Shown here: one piece after another, positions 15,041-23,393 of the stretch
How the letters are laid out: the number at the start of each line of letters is the position of its first letter
Position numbering within the stretch: the first letter of the stretch is position 1
Assembly (NCBI GenBank): GCA_018435055.1
Contig: JAHDOA010000036.1
Location: 1-33,278 of the forward strand
From: Pelotomaculum sp.
GTDB taxonomy: Bacteria; Bacillota; Desulfotomaculia; Desulfotomaculales; Pelotomaculaceae
Length of the DNA stretch: 33,278 nucleotides
Direction of reading: 5' to 3'
Position numbers and translations under genes: made by a program
Notes under the pieces: model-generated
Database searches by the model: none
What the model was told of the DNA's origin: nothing
Seen by the model: only the letters and a program-made list of their open reading frames with translations

Positions 15041-17599
15041 ATGGAACTAAACGAAATCAAAAAGGCGCTGGAAGATAACCTGAATAAAAGCCTGTCCCAC
15101 GGCCGGAAGCGCAACATCGTCTTCTGGTATGACGACGCCGGGGAATTTGCGGCTGAGGTGGACGAGCTGGAGCTGAAGGGCGCCCGGGTGTTAAAGCTCA
15201 ACGGCAGGAACAGCTTTCAGGTCAAGTATATCCTGGAGCATGAAGACCGGTTGAGCAACTACCTCATTTACGCCCCTTATGGCAAGCCGGCGGCGCGGGA
15301 GAACTACCTGCTGGATATCCAGAAGTACAGTGTTGATTTTTCCGCCGACAAGGCCACGGTGCTCATGCGGCAGCTCAATGTAACCGATGACTCGCTGCGC
15401 GCCTCTTTCCGCAAATACCTCAAATTTTTCAACAATAAGGAAAGGTACAAGGCTTTCAAAGCCTACTCGTTGACCACCTGCACTGAAGATACCCTGGATA
15501 TAGCGGTGCTTTCAGTGTTATGTAAGCTGCCCTATCCCGGTTTGGAAGAAGTGTTGATGGCGCTCCTGGCTGAACACGCCGCGGGCAGGACGGCCATTTG
15601 CGATAATATTGAGAAGTTTGGTGATAGCGCTGCTCTCTGGAAACTAATTCACAAATATTACGGCTACGAGCTGGAACAAAAAGACCTGGGCACGCTGGGA
15701 CTTTTTCTCCTGGTTAGCGGGCTTTCTTTCTCTTTGCGCCGGGAACTGCCCCAACAGTGGGAGCCTTTTGTCTCTCCCCGGAAGAACGACGCCGTGGTGT
15801 TCTTAAGCCGTTTCATGGGCGGCGCCAATACAGTGGATGCCTACCGCCGGTTGTCCCGGACGGTCCAGGAAAAGCTCAAGCTGAAGGATTATCTAACGCA
15901 GTGGGAGCTGGACAGCTACCGGGAGTGCGATTTATTTTCACTGTTTGACGAGGCGATTATCCAGGACATTTTAGGAAACCTGCTGGCCGGGGTGGGGCAG
16001 TTTAACAATTACATCGAAATTATCCTGGGGCGCCGGAACAAGCACTGGTTTAAGGTGTATGAAAACGAATATAATGCCGCCTACTGGGCGTGTGTACTGC
16101 TGGGCGGGTGGCAAATGCACAAGGACACGATCAAGGAGTACCCGCCCCACGACTTTTTTGTCAAGTATGCTAAAGACTACTGCCGGATTGACACCGCGTA
16201 CCGGAAATTTGTCTATTACACAGACCGGGCAGCGCGCCACGAATGGTTTGACGGGATCCGGGAGATGGTTGAAAATACCTATGTCAACGGCTATCTCAAC
16301 AACCTGTCCATCAAGTGGAGCGGCAGCGTTGAGAGCCTGCAGGAGCGCTGGGCGCTTGACTCTTTGCCGACCCAGTGGGGTTTCTTCCGGCAGCAGGTCC
16401 GGCCGCACTTAAAAAAAGGGGAAAGAGTGTTTGTCGTTATCTCAGACGCCTTGCGCTTTGAGGCGGCCGGGGAACTGGCCCGGCATTTCAACAGCGAGCG
16501 CAAAGTCTCGGCTGAACTGATCACCATGCAGGGTGTCCTGCCTTCCTGCACCAGCCTGGGTATGGCCTGCCTGCTGCCGCACCGGCATATTGAGATCAGC
16601 GATGTTTACAGCGTCAGCGTGGACGGCGTCTCCAGCGAAGGCCTGGAAAACCGCAATAAAATCCTGAACCAACAGGTCCAAAAGAGCATTGCCCTCCGCT
16701 ATAAGGACCTGATGGGCTTAAAAAGGGACGAATTCCGCAAGCTCATTAGCGGCAAGGACTTGATTTATATCTACCACAACAGCATTGACGCCAGGGGTGA
16801 CCATTACCCATCCGAAAGCGAAGTATTCGATGCCGTGGGGGAGGCCCTGGTTCAGCTAAGCTCGCTGGTAACCAGGCTGGTTAATAACGTCGCCGCCACC
16901 AATATCTACATAGTTGCCGACCACGGCTTTATCTACCAGCGCAAAAGCCTGGCGGAATATGATAAGACCTCCGGGGACAGTGACGACAATGCCTACGTTA
17001 ACAGGAGGTTTATCCTGACCGGACGGGACAAGCAGTTGGATGGGACCCTGGCTTTTAGTATGAAATACCTGCTGGGTGACGGTACTGCGCTTAAGTGCAT
17101 CACGCCCCGTGGGGCGAACCGGTTCCCGGTCAAGGGGGGTGGCGCCAACTATGTGCACGGCGGCCCTTTGCCCCAGGAGATCGTGGTCCCGCTGCTCCAC
17201 ATTAAGAACGAGCGGGGCAGGTCAGCCAGGAATGTACAGAAGGTAGTGGTGACGCTGACCAGTATTTCCCGGAAGATTACCAACACCATCACTTACTTGG
17301 AGTTCTTTCAAACGGAGAAGCTGGCGGACAAGATGCGGCCAGGCTGGTTCAGGCTCTACCTGGCTGACCGGGACGGCAACCGCATCTCCAATGAAAACTT
17401 CATCATTGCCGACAGCCGGTCGGACGACCCGGCGGAAAGAAAGTTCAGAGAAAAATTTGTGTTGAAGAACATGAAGTACGATAAGACGCTAAAATACTAC
17501 CTGATCATGGAAGACGAAGAGGAACAGGTGGAAAAAATCTACGACCGCATCCCCTTCACGGTCGATCTCGCCTTCACTAGCGAAGACTTTGGTTTTTAG
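15041..17599 (+). CDS. pglZ: PglZ, BREX alkaline-phosphatase-fold protein
   Basis: 852-residue core protein found in all BREX types. Its C-terminal half has the PglZ domain of the alkaline phosphatase superfamily: FVVISDALRFEAAGELARHF with metal-binding D469, and IYIVADHGFIYQRK with D627 and H628, the usual paired metal sites. Other family traits: GRKRNIVFWYDDAGEFAAEV near the N-terminus, the mid segment NSIDARGDHYPSE and the motif GGGANYVHGGPLPQEIVVP. Phosphatase or nuclease activity is reported for some homologues and the cellular substrate is uncertain. The length is normal for type 1. It is tightly packed, 6 nt after the unknown gene and 6 nt before brxL. GC is high again, in contrast to the gene just upstream. 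Confidence 0.95.
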   Translation: MELNEIKKALEDNLNKSLSHGRKRNIVFWYDDAGEFAAEVDELELKGARVLKLNGRNSFQVKYILEHEDRLSNYLIYAPYGKPAARENYLLDIQKYSVDFSADKATVLMRQLNVTDDSLRASFRKYLKFFNNKERYKAFKAYSLTTCTEDTLDIAVLSVLCKLPYPGLEEVLMALLAEHAAGRTAICDNIEKFGDSAALWKLIHKYYGYELEQKDLGTLGLFLLVSGLSFSLRRELPQQWEPFVSPRKNDAVVFLSRFMGGANTVDAYRRLSRTVQEKLKLKDYLTQWELDSYRECDLFSLFDEAIIQDILGNLLAGVGQFNNYIEIILGRRNKHWFKVYENEYNAAYWACVLLGGWQMHKDTIKEYPPHDFFVKYAKDYCRIDTAYRKFVYYTDRAARHEWFDGIREMVENTYVNGYLNNLSIKWSGSVESLQERWALDSLPTQWGFFRQQVRPHLKKGERVFVVISDALRFEAAGELARHFNSERKVSAELITMQGVLPSCTSLGMACLLPHRHIEISDVYSVSVDGVSSEGLENRNKILNQQVQKSIALRYKDLMGLKRDEFRKLISGKDLIYIYHNSIDARGDHYPSESEVFDAVGEALVQLSSLVTRLVNNVAATNIYIVADHGFIYQRKSLAEYDKTSGDSDDNAYVNRRFILTGRDKQLDGTLAFSMKYLLGDGTALKCITPRGANRFPVKGGGANYVHGGPLPQEIVVPLLHIKNERGRSARNVQKVVVTLTSISRKITNTITYLEFFQTEKLADKMRPGWFRLYLADRDGNRISNENFIIADSRSDDPAERKFREKFVLKNMKYDKTLKYYLIMEDEEEQVEKIYDRIPFTVDLAFTSEDFGF

Positions 17600-17605
17600 C
17601 GGGGT

Positions 17606-19642
17606 ATGGAAATGGACGAATTGAGCGCCAAATTAAACCAGTATTTTCCCGGCCGGGTGGTGCGCAAGGACCTCACCAAGAAGATCAAGGAAGGCGCCAA
17701 TGTGCCGGTCTACGTGCTGGAATACCTGCTCGGTATGTACTGCGCCACCGACGATGAGGACAGTATCCGGGATGGTGTGGAACAGGTGAAAAGCATTCTG
17801 GCCGATAACTTTGTCCGGCCGGATGAGGCGGAAAAGGTCAAGTCCAAGATCCGGGAACTGGGCAAATATACCGTGATCGACCGGCTGACGGTCAAACTCA
17901 ATGAGAAGAAAGACGTTTATGAGGCTGAGTTCTCCAATCTGGGCATCAAAGGGGTCAGTATCATCCCGTCTTATGTGAAGCAGTATGAGAAACTGCTGAC
18001 CGGCGGGATCTGGTGTATCGTCAAGATGGACTACTTCTTTGATGAGGAACAGCGGGGGGCCAGCCCTTTTTACGTCGGCAGCCTCACGCCGATCCAGATG
18101 CCCAACCTGGATCTGGACGAGATTTTAACCGGGCGGGGGCACTTTACTAAAGAGGAGTGGATCGACGCCCTGATCAGGTCCATCGGCCTGGAACCCACCC
18201 AGTTATCCAGCGAGGTAAAGTGGCATATGTTGTGCCGCATGATTCCCCTGGTGGAGAACAACTACAACCTGTGCGAACTGGGGCCGAGAAACACAGGCAA
18301 GTCCCATATTTATAAAGAAATATCTCCTAACTCAATCCTGGTTTCCGGCGGCCAGAGCACTGTCGCCAACCTGTTTTACAATATGTCCACCAGGCAGGTG
18401 GGCCTGGTCGGCCTGTGGGATACCGTGGCTTTTGACGAAGTGGCGGGGATTACTTTTAAAGATAAAGACGGCATCCAGATTATGAAGGACTACATGGCCT
18501 CGGGCTCGTTTGCCCGGGGCCGGGAAGAAAAGGCGGCGTCTGCTTCAATGGTCTTTGTGGGCAATATCAACCAGAGTGTTGACGTGCTGCTGAAGACCTC
18601 CCATTTATTCGAACCGTTCCCCGAAGCAATGGCCAACGACACCGCCTTTTTTGACCGGATGCACTATTACCTGCCCGGCTGGGAAATACCCAAATTCATG
18701 CCGGAATTCTTTACCGATATGTACGGGTTTATCACCGACTACCTGGCGGAGTTCTTCCGGGAGATGCGCAAGCGCTCCTATGCCGACGCGTTGGATCGCT
18801 ACTTCAAGACCGGCCGCAACCTCAACCAGCGGGATGTGATCGCGGTCAGAAAAACTGTTTCCGGGCTGATCAAGCTGATCTATCCCAATGGCGATTTCGG
18901 CCGGGAAGAGGTCGAGGAAATTTTGCGCTACGCCCTGGTGGGCAGGCGGCGGGTTAAGGAACAGCTAAAGAAAATCGGCGGCATGGAATTCTATGATGTC
19001 CATTTTTCCTATATCAACAATGAAACCCTGAACGAAGAATTTGTCTCCGTGCCGGAGCAGGGGGGCGGCAAAATTATCCCCGAGGGTCTTGGCAAGCCGG
19101 GCCACGTCTATACCATCGGCCGCGGCAAATCAGGCATGATCGGCGCTTACAAGATCGAGGTCCAGGTAGTCAGCGGCTCGGGCAAGTTCGAAAGGACCGG
19201 CCTGGGCGCCCACCGGGAAGCCAAAGAGGCCATTGATACCGCTTTTCGCTTCTTCAAAGCCAACAGTAAAACAGTCAGCCGCTCCATAACCACCACAACC
19301 AAAGACTACCTGATGCATGTGGTGGATATCCACGGCGTCGGCCTTACCTCCGAACTGGCCCTGGCGGCTTTTGTGGCCTTGTGCTCGGGCGGGGTGGCCC
19401 GGCCCTGTAAGAGCCAGTTGGCCATCCTGGGCTCAATGAGCATCGGCGGCACCATTAATAAGGTAGCGGAGCTCGCCAACGTGCTGCAGGTCTGCTTCGA
19501 CGCCGGAGCCAAGAAAGTGCTCCTGCCCATGTCATCCGCCGCCGACATCAGCACCGTGCCCCCGGAACTTTTCGCCAGGTTCCAAATATCATTTTATCAA
19601 TCGCCGGAGGACGCGGTGTTTAAGGCGCTGGGGGTGGAGTAG
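17606..19642 (+). CDS. brxL: BrxL, Lon-like AAA+ protein, type 1 BREX
   Basis: 678-residue last gene of the operon and the marker of type 1 BREX. BrxL is a ring-forming AAA+ protein with a Lon-like C-terminal domain that binds DNA; it is needed for phage exclusion but not for host methylation in studied systems. Walker A is GPRNTGKS at 226-233 and Walker B is VAFDEVAG with D277 and E278. The C-terminal Lon-type fold includes HGVGLTSELALAAFVALCSG and GTINKVAELANV; S582 and K619 are the plausible Ser/Lys pair by alignment with Lon, though protease activity is not established. Start is ATG 17606 (an in-frame ATG at 17612 is an alternative). The stop is followed one base later by a hicA remnant, so the operon ends abruptly at a rearrangement point. 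Confidence 0.95.
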   Translation: MEMDELSAKLNQYFPGRVVRKDLTKKIKEGANVPVYVLEYLLGMYCATDDEDSIRDGVEQVKSILADNFVRPDEAEKVKSKIRELGKYTVIDRLTVKLNEKKDVYEAEFSNLGIKGVSIIPSYVKQYEKLLTGGIWCIVKMDYFFDEEQRGASPFYVGSLTPIQMPNLDLDEILTGRGHFTKEEWIDALIRSIGLEPTQLSSEVKWHMLCRMIPLVENNYNLCELGPRNTGKSHIYKEISPNSILVSGGQSTVANLFYNMSTRQVGLVGLWDTVAFDEVAGITFKDKDGIQIMKDYMASGSFARGREEKAASASMVFVGNINQSVDVLLKTSHLFEPFPEAMANDTAFFDRMHYYLPGWEIPKFMPEFFTDMYGFITDYLAEFFREMRKRSYADALDRYFKTGRNLNQRDVIAVRKTVSGLIKLIYPNGDFGREEVEEILRYALVGRRRVKEQLKKIGGMEFYDVHFSYINNETLNEEFVSVPEQGGGKIIPEGLGKPGHVYTIGRGKSGMIGAYKIEVQVVSGSGKFERTGLGAHREAKEAIDTAFRFFKANSKTVSRSITTTTKDYLMHVVDIHGVGLTSELALAAFVALCSGGVARPCKSQLAILGSMSIGGTINKVAELANVLQVCFDAGAKKVLLPMSSAADISTVPPELFARFQISFYQSPEDAVFKALGVE

Positions 19643-19643
19643 G

Positions 19644-19820
19644 TATAAGCAGTATGGCTTTAAATGCAGGCAGCCGGGTAAGGGTTCCAGCCATTATGTC
19701 TATTATCGTCAGAAACTTCCTGATACACTCTCAATCCCAAGAGCCAGGCCAGTCAAGGCGATTTATGTGAGGCTTGCCCTGAATATGATTGAAGGTTTAA
19801 AAGAAGGGGAAGAAAAATAG
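19644..19820 (+). pseudogene. hicA-type toxin remnant (3' part)
   Basis: Begins one base after the brxL stop. The frame reads YGFKCRQPGKGSSHYVYYRQ, then LSIPRARPVKAIYVRLALN and a stop at 19818-19820. This fits the C-terminal two thirds of a HicA mRNA interferase, where GS-H-x-Y and the following strand hold the catalytic His region. The N-terminal ~20 residues and a start codon are missing. The next gene fragment begins at GTG 19820, overlapping the stop, the normal hicA-hicB arrangement. A shorter piece of the same hicA tail precedes the intact hicB at 22714-22772. Confidence 0.75.
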
Positions 19821-19916
19821 TGAAAGATTTAAACTATTATCTTAATTTAAATTGAAATCAAAATAAGAAAGCTCACCAGCGAAAAAGGGGGCGGCTGGTT
19901 TGCTGAAATACCGCTG
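19820..19916 (+). pseudogene. hicB-type antitoxin remnant (5' part)
   Basis: Nearly identical to the first ~98 nt of the intact hicB at 22773, from the GTG through the AAATACCGCTG segment (22871). A 2-nt deletion (AAATTGAAATC in place of AAATTATGAAATC) creates an early TGA, and the match stops at 19916. This is the 5' counterpart of the 3' fragment at 385-650; between the two pieces 39 nt of the intact gene (22872-22910) are unrepresented. Confidence 0.85.
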
Positions 19917-20106
19917 GGTGGCTTAAGCCGGTATCTCTGAAATTCGGACTCCTTGGCGCTGCGCCCCAAACCTGAATTCAGCCCCTTTACCCGCTGCGAA
20001 CTCCAGGATGCTGCGGATGAATTCTGTATTGGCTGGTATGAGGCAGCCCGTAACCGGACCGGCCTTCCTGGCCCAAAACAAACCGTCTGCCGATCGTGGA
20101 TGTTAC
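19917..20106. other. Gap between the hicAB remnant and cca
   Basis: No gene I can support. The sequence is moderately GC-rich and open in one or two frames, but these lack ribosome sites and resemble nothing known. Probably scrambled coding debris. Confidence 0.4.
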
Positions 20107-21078
20107 ATGGAAATAACAGAGCAGGTCAAGACGATTATGCAGAGGTTGTTGTCAGGGGGATGCGAGGCTTACCTGGTCGGCGGCAGCGTCAGGGATATGA
20201 TCATGGGGAGGGAGCCTCATGACCACGATATTATAACTTCAGCCCCCACGGCCCAGGTTAAAAAGATTTTTGATAAAGTGATACCTGTGGGAGAAAAGCA
20301 CGGCACGGTAGCCGTGGTTGAAAAAAAAGTGAGTTTCGAAGTCACTTCTTTTAACAGCCTGGAACAAGACCTTTCCAGAAGGGACTTCACTATGAACTCC
20401 CTGGCGATGGGTATCAACGGGAAGGTATATGACTGCTTCGGCGGCGAGGATGATATAAAAAATAAGGTTATAAGGACGGTCGGCAAACCGGAGCAGCGCT
20501 TCCGGGAAGACCCGCTGAGGCTTATGAGGGCAGTCAGGTTTGCTGTAGATTTTGGATTTTCATTGTCCGGCGAGACCAAGACGGGTATCATAGAAAACTG
20601 CCATTTGATTGAGGATACCGCGGCGGAGAGGGTGCGCGACGAGCTCTGCAAGATATTGCTGAGCGGCGGCTCCGGCTGCGGGATTAGGTTGCTGCAGGAA
20701 TGCGGGCTTTTACGACATATAATACCGGAACTTACAGAGTGCGTGGGCTTTGAGCAAAGAAACAGGCATCACGATAAAGACGTTTTTGAACATACCCTGG
20801 CTGTCCTGGACAATACAACGGGGACCCTGAACGTGAGGCTGGCTGCCCTTTTGCACGACGTGGCAAAGCCCAGGACCTTTTCGCTGGATGAAAAAGGCGA
20901 GGGCCACTTTTTTAACCACAATATCGTTGGAGAGCAGATGGCGAGGGTTATACTAAACAGGCTGAAGTTCAGCAACGACACTATTGCCGCCGTAACAAGC
21001 CTTATTAAGGAGCACACCAGCAGATATGCCCAGATTTCTGCCTCAGGGATAAAAAGGTTGATTAAACGTATCGGATAA
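20107..21078 (+). pseudogene. cca: CCA-adding tRNA nucleotidyltransferase, 3'-truncated
   Basis: Encodes about 323 residues of a CCA-adding enzyme, which completes tRNA 3' ends. The head domain is whole: AYLVGGSVRDMIMG (GG-x-x-RD motif), HDHDIITSA with the metal-binding D39-x-D41 pair, SRRDFTMNSLAM, and REDPLRLMRAVRFAVDFGF. The HD-type segment AALLHDVAKPRTF is also present. The protein stops at GIKRLIKRIG, where Firmicute enzymes with an HD domain usually continue for about 100-130 more residues, and unrelated sequence follows at once. So it is probably a broken copy, with a functional cca elsewhere. I start it at ATG 20107, where homology begins; an upstream ATG (20008) adds residues unlike the family. 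Residual activity is possible because the catalytic head is intact. Confidence 0.78.
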
Positions 21079-21503
21079 ACGCATATACATTGAATCTCTG
21101 ACAGATACTACAATAATTGTTGTTTTACCGCAGGGTATGACAGTCGGAAAATACGAGATCCGGATCTCTAAGTCTTCAGATGCAACAGCTGCCGGTACAG
21201 CCACATATAACCAATATTATGAGGTGTTGCAAGGTCCCGCCAATCTACCAACAGTCAACGAAGTAATTGTTAACAGGGAACATGATTCGAATATTTTGGA
21301 ATCCGGTGGAAGGCGCAACAGCCTATTCCGTGTTCCGAAAAGATACCTGTGCAAATACAACTAAAGAGATAGCGTCTTTGACTGGAGACAACCATACTTA
21401 TATCGACCCCACATGCCGGGGCAACCGGTCATACGAGTATTCCGTAGTGGCTATGAGGAGATCACAGATTCAACAAGTAATGCTTTATCAGTCAATGAAT
21501 TAA
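21079..21503 (+). pseudogene. Remnant of an IPT/TIG-FN3-type surface protein
   Basis: Directly after the broken cca, RIYIESLTDTTIIVVLPQGM then TVGKYEIRISKSSDA looks like the end of an IPT/TIG immunoglobulin-like domain. After a frame change near 21,265, RIFWNPVEGATAYSVFRKD and SYEYSVVA look like a fibronectin type III domain. Such domains occur in cell-surface and S-layer proteins. There is no start, the frame is broken and both ends are lost. Exact parentage is unknown. Confidence 0.6.
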
Positions 21504-21549
21504 TATGTTAGTCAATTACGGGAACAATCTGACTGTGGCTGAAAGGAAA

Positions 21550-22494
21550 TCAGGTTCTCTTCCACCTGGCATGACGACCGGGCACGATACAATCTACCAG
21601 TCCTTCATTTTTTAATGCGCCAAGGACCCTGTGTATTGTTGGCCGGCTTGTATTCGGGCAGGCCCGCTCGATGTCCTGAATAGAAAATTCACCACGAAAA
21701 TGTAAAACTATCTCTCTTATCAGAGCAGTTTTTGTGCCTCGTTGATGTCCTGCAAGATTTACTCGTTCTTCGAATTCTTTATAGGCCGCTAAAAGGGCGC
21801 CCAGTGAATATTCAAGCCACGGAACAGGATTATGTTCCCGCTCATGCCAGCCCTGCGAAGATTTTTCCAGGGAGCTGTAATAAGTTTCTTTGCTCTCTTC
21901 AATAATTCTTTCGAGAGGGATAAACCTGACGACTTCAAACCCGGCCTGGTACAGCAATAATAAGATCAGCAGCCTGGACATCCGCCCATTGCCGTCATTA
22001 AAGGGATGGATGCAAAGAAAATCGAGAATAAAAGCGAAAATTAAAATAAGGTCATCGATTTCGCCCTTCACGCGGTATGTGTTAAAGCTGTCGCAAAGCT
22101 CATCCATAGCGTCGGGCACCAGAAATGCTTTAACCGGCACAAACCTTACCCTTTTTGTTCCGTTGGCCAGTTTTTCTTCAATTACATTATCTGAATGCTT
22201 CCATCTGCCTCCCGGCTGGGGAAGGTATTTGTACATATCCCTGTGCAGCTGTTGGATGACTTGTGTTTTGACAGGGATATCGACAGCGGAAGCGTGGATC
22301 TTCGCCAGCACATCACGGTAACCGGATACTTCCGCTTCACTCCTGTCCCTGGGGGTAGTTTTCTTACGCATTATTTCTTTAAGCTTTTGATTGGAAACCT
22401 TGATTCCTTCGATCCGGTTCGAAGACTCGGCACTCTGTATTTCAGCGATTTCTTGCAGCGTACTAAGGATTTCAGGGGACTGCTGGTAAAACAA
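21550..22494 (-). CDS. Fic-family protein (probable AMP transferase)
   Basis: Fic enzymes transfer AMP or related groups from nucleotides onto proteins. The active-site motif HPFNDGNGRMSR is complete, with catalytic H163 (numbering from the TTG at 22494). An N-terminal inhibitory motif S-x-x-x-E-G (SNRIEG, 25-30) is of the class II type, where the Glu blocks ATP until released. The C-terminal ~65 residues (EFSIQDIERACPNTSRPTIH, VLGALKNEGLVD) form a winged-helix domain, common in Fic proteins. Homology runs upstream of 22494 (IAKINEYKGKQDLFYQQSPE is readable to about 22593), but that part has no ATG, GTG or TTG in frame before a stop at 22594-22596. Either a rare start codon is used or the true 5' end is damaged. 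No toxin-antitoxin partner is adjacent. Confidence 0.8.
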   Translation of the reverse strand: MFYQQSPEILSTLQEIAEIQSAESSNRIEGIKVSNQKLKEIMRKKTTPRDRSEAEVSGYRDVLAKIHASAVDIPVKTQVIQQLHRDMYKYLPQPGGRWKHSDNVIEEKLANGTKRVRFVPVKAFLVPDAMDELCDSFNTYRVKGEIDDLILIFAFILDFLCIHPFNDGNGRMSRLLILLLLYQAGFEVVRFIPLERIIEESKETYYSSLEKSSQGWHEREHNPVPWLEYSLGALLAAYKEFEERVNLAGHQRGTKTALIREIVLHFRGEFSIQDIERACPNTSRPTIHRVLGALKNEGLVDCIVPGRHARWKRT

Positions 22495-22772
22495 GTCCTG
22501 CTTGCCCTTGTACTCATTTATTTTAGCTATGGTTCTGACAATGTTTAATGGAATTACACTTAGTTTTTCTAACGAATTCAGATGATCACGCCCTCAAGCA
22601 ATAAGATCAATTAATATAATCATTTTAGTCTTAATGTTATCATGAGTAAAGGTTTATGATAATATTATTCCAAAAATCCCCATGACATAAAACAAATTAT
22701 TTTTAAAGACTACGATTTATGTGAGGCTTGCCCTGAATATGATTGAAGGTTTAAAGAAGGGGAAGAAAAATA

Positions 22773-23180
22773 GTGAAAGTTTTAAACTATTATCTTAACT
22801 TAAATTATGAAATCAAAATAAGAAAGCTCACCAGCGAAGAAGGGGGCGGCTGGTTTGCTGAAATACCGCTGCTTCCAGGCTGTATATCCGATGGTGAAAC
22901 ACCTGAGGAAGCTATTTTTAATATCAACGACGCTAAAAAATGCTGGGTTGAAACTTGTTTGGAACTGGGACGCCCGGTACCGGAGCCTTTAACCGGTGAT
23001 TTTTCCGGCCAGCTCAGGATCCGCATGCCTAAATCTTTGCACCGGATATTATCAGAAAAAGCCAGGGAAGAAAATATCAGCTTAAATCAATATATCAATT
23101 ACCAGCTTGCCGGGGAGTTGGTCATCCAACAGCAGTTCCCAAAAAAAAGTGAGTACCAGAACAATCTTCATTTAAGGTGA
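22773..23180 (+). CDS. HicB-family antitoxin, orphan
   Basis: A 135-residue HicB-type antitoxin. The N-terminal domain IKIRKLTSEEGGGWFAEIPL then LPGCISDGETPEEA is the UPF0150/HicB fold that covers the HicA active site. The C-terminal RMPKSLHRILSEKAREEN then SLNQYINYQLAG is an Arc-like ribbon-helix-helix for binding its own promoter. The start is GTG 22773 behind AAGGGGAAG. Its hicA partner is reduced to a ~59-nt tail (22714-22772), so the antitoxin has outlived its toxin here. It could still neutralise a related HicA elsewhere. Two broken relatives flank the island at 385-650 and 19820-19916. Confidence 0.88.
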   Translation: MKVLNYYLNLNYEIKIRKLTSEEGGGWFAEIPLLPGCISDGETPEEAIFNINDAKKCWVETCLELGRPVPEPLTGDFSGQLRIRMPKSLHRILSEKAREENISLNQYINYQLAGELVIQQQFPKKSEYQNNLHLR

Positions 23181-23211
23181 CTTATATTTGTTCAGAAGGT
23201 GAGGAGACGGA

Positions 23212-23388
23212 CTGGATACCGGTGCCCCAAAGCTGGTCGCTGCCGTTGCCAGAGTAGTCTGCGTGATAGTCCTGTTCCCGGCTATGAAAGAATTTAAAAA
23301 GTTGGATAGAAGCAAGCTGACGAAGATCATCATTGTATTTCTGATTGCGATGGCCATCATGAAGCTTGCTGACGCATTCATGTTTTGA
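23212..23388 (+). CDS. Possible small membrane protein or fragment
   Basis: A 58-codon frame with two hydrophobic helices separated by a basic stretch: KLVAAVARVVCVIVLFPAM, KEFKKLDRSKLTK and IIIVFLIAMAIMKLADAFMF. No ATG is available at its beginning; a CTG at 23212 lies 5 nt after GAGGAG, and a GTG occurs further in. It may be a real small protein with a rare start, or the tail of a lost gene. I recognise no family. Confidence 0.35.
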   Translation: MDTGAPKLVAAVARVVCVIVLFPAMKEFKKLDRSKLTKIIIVFLIAMAIMKLADAFMF

Positions 23389-23393
23389 CTGGA

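Noticed and set aside
5834-19642. Type 2 BREX / Pgl classification
   Set aside because: pglW and brxD-type genes are absent, and brxA, brxB and brxL in the type 1 order are present.
19953-20222. 89-codon frame before cca
   Set aside because: Overlaps the start of cca in another frame and lacks a ribosome site or homology.
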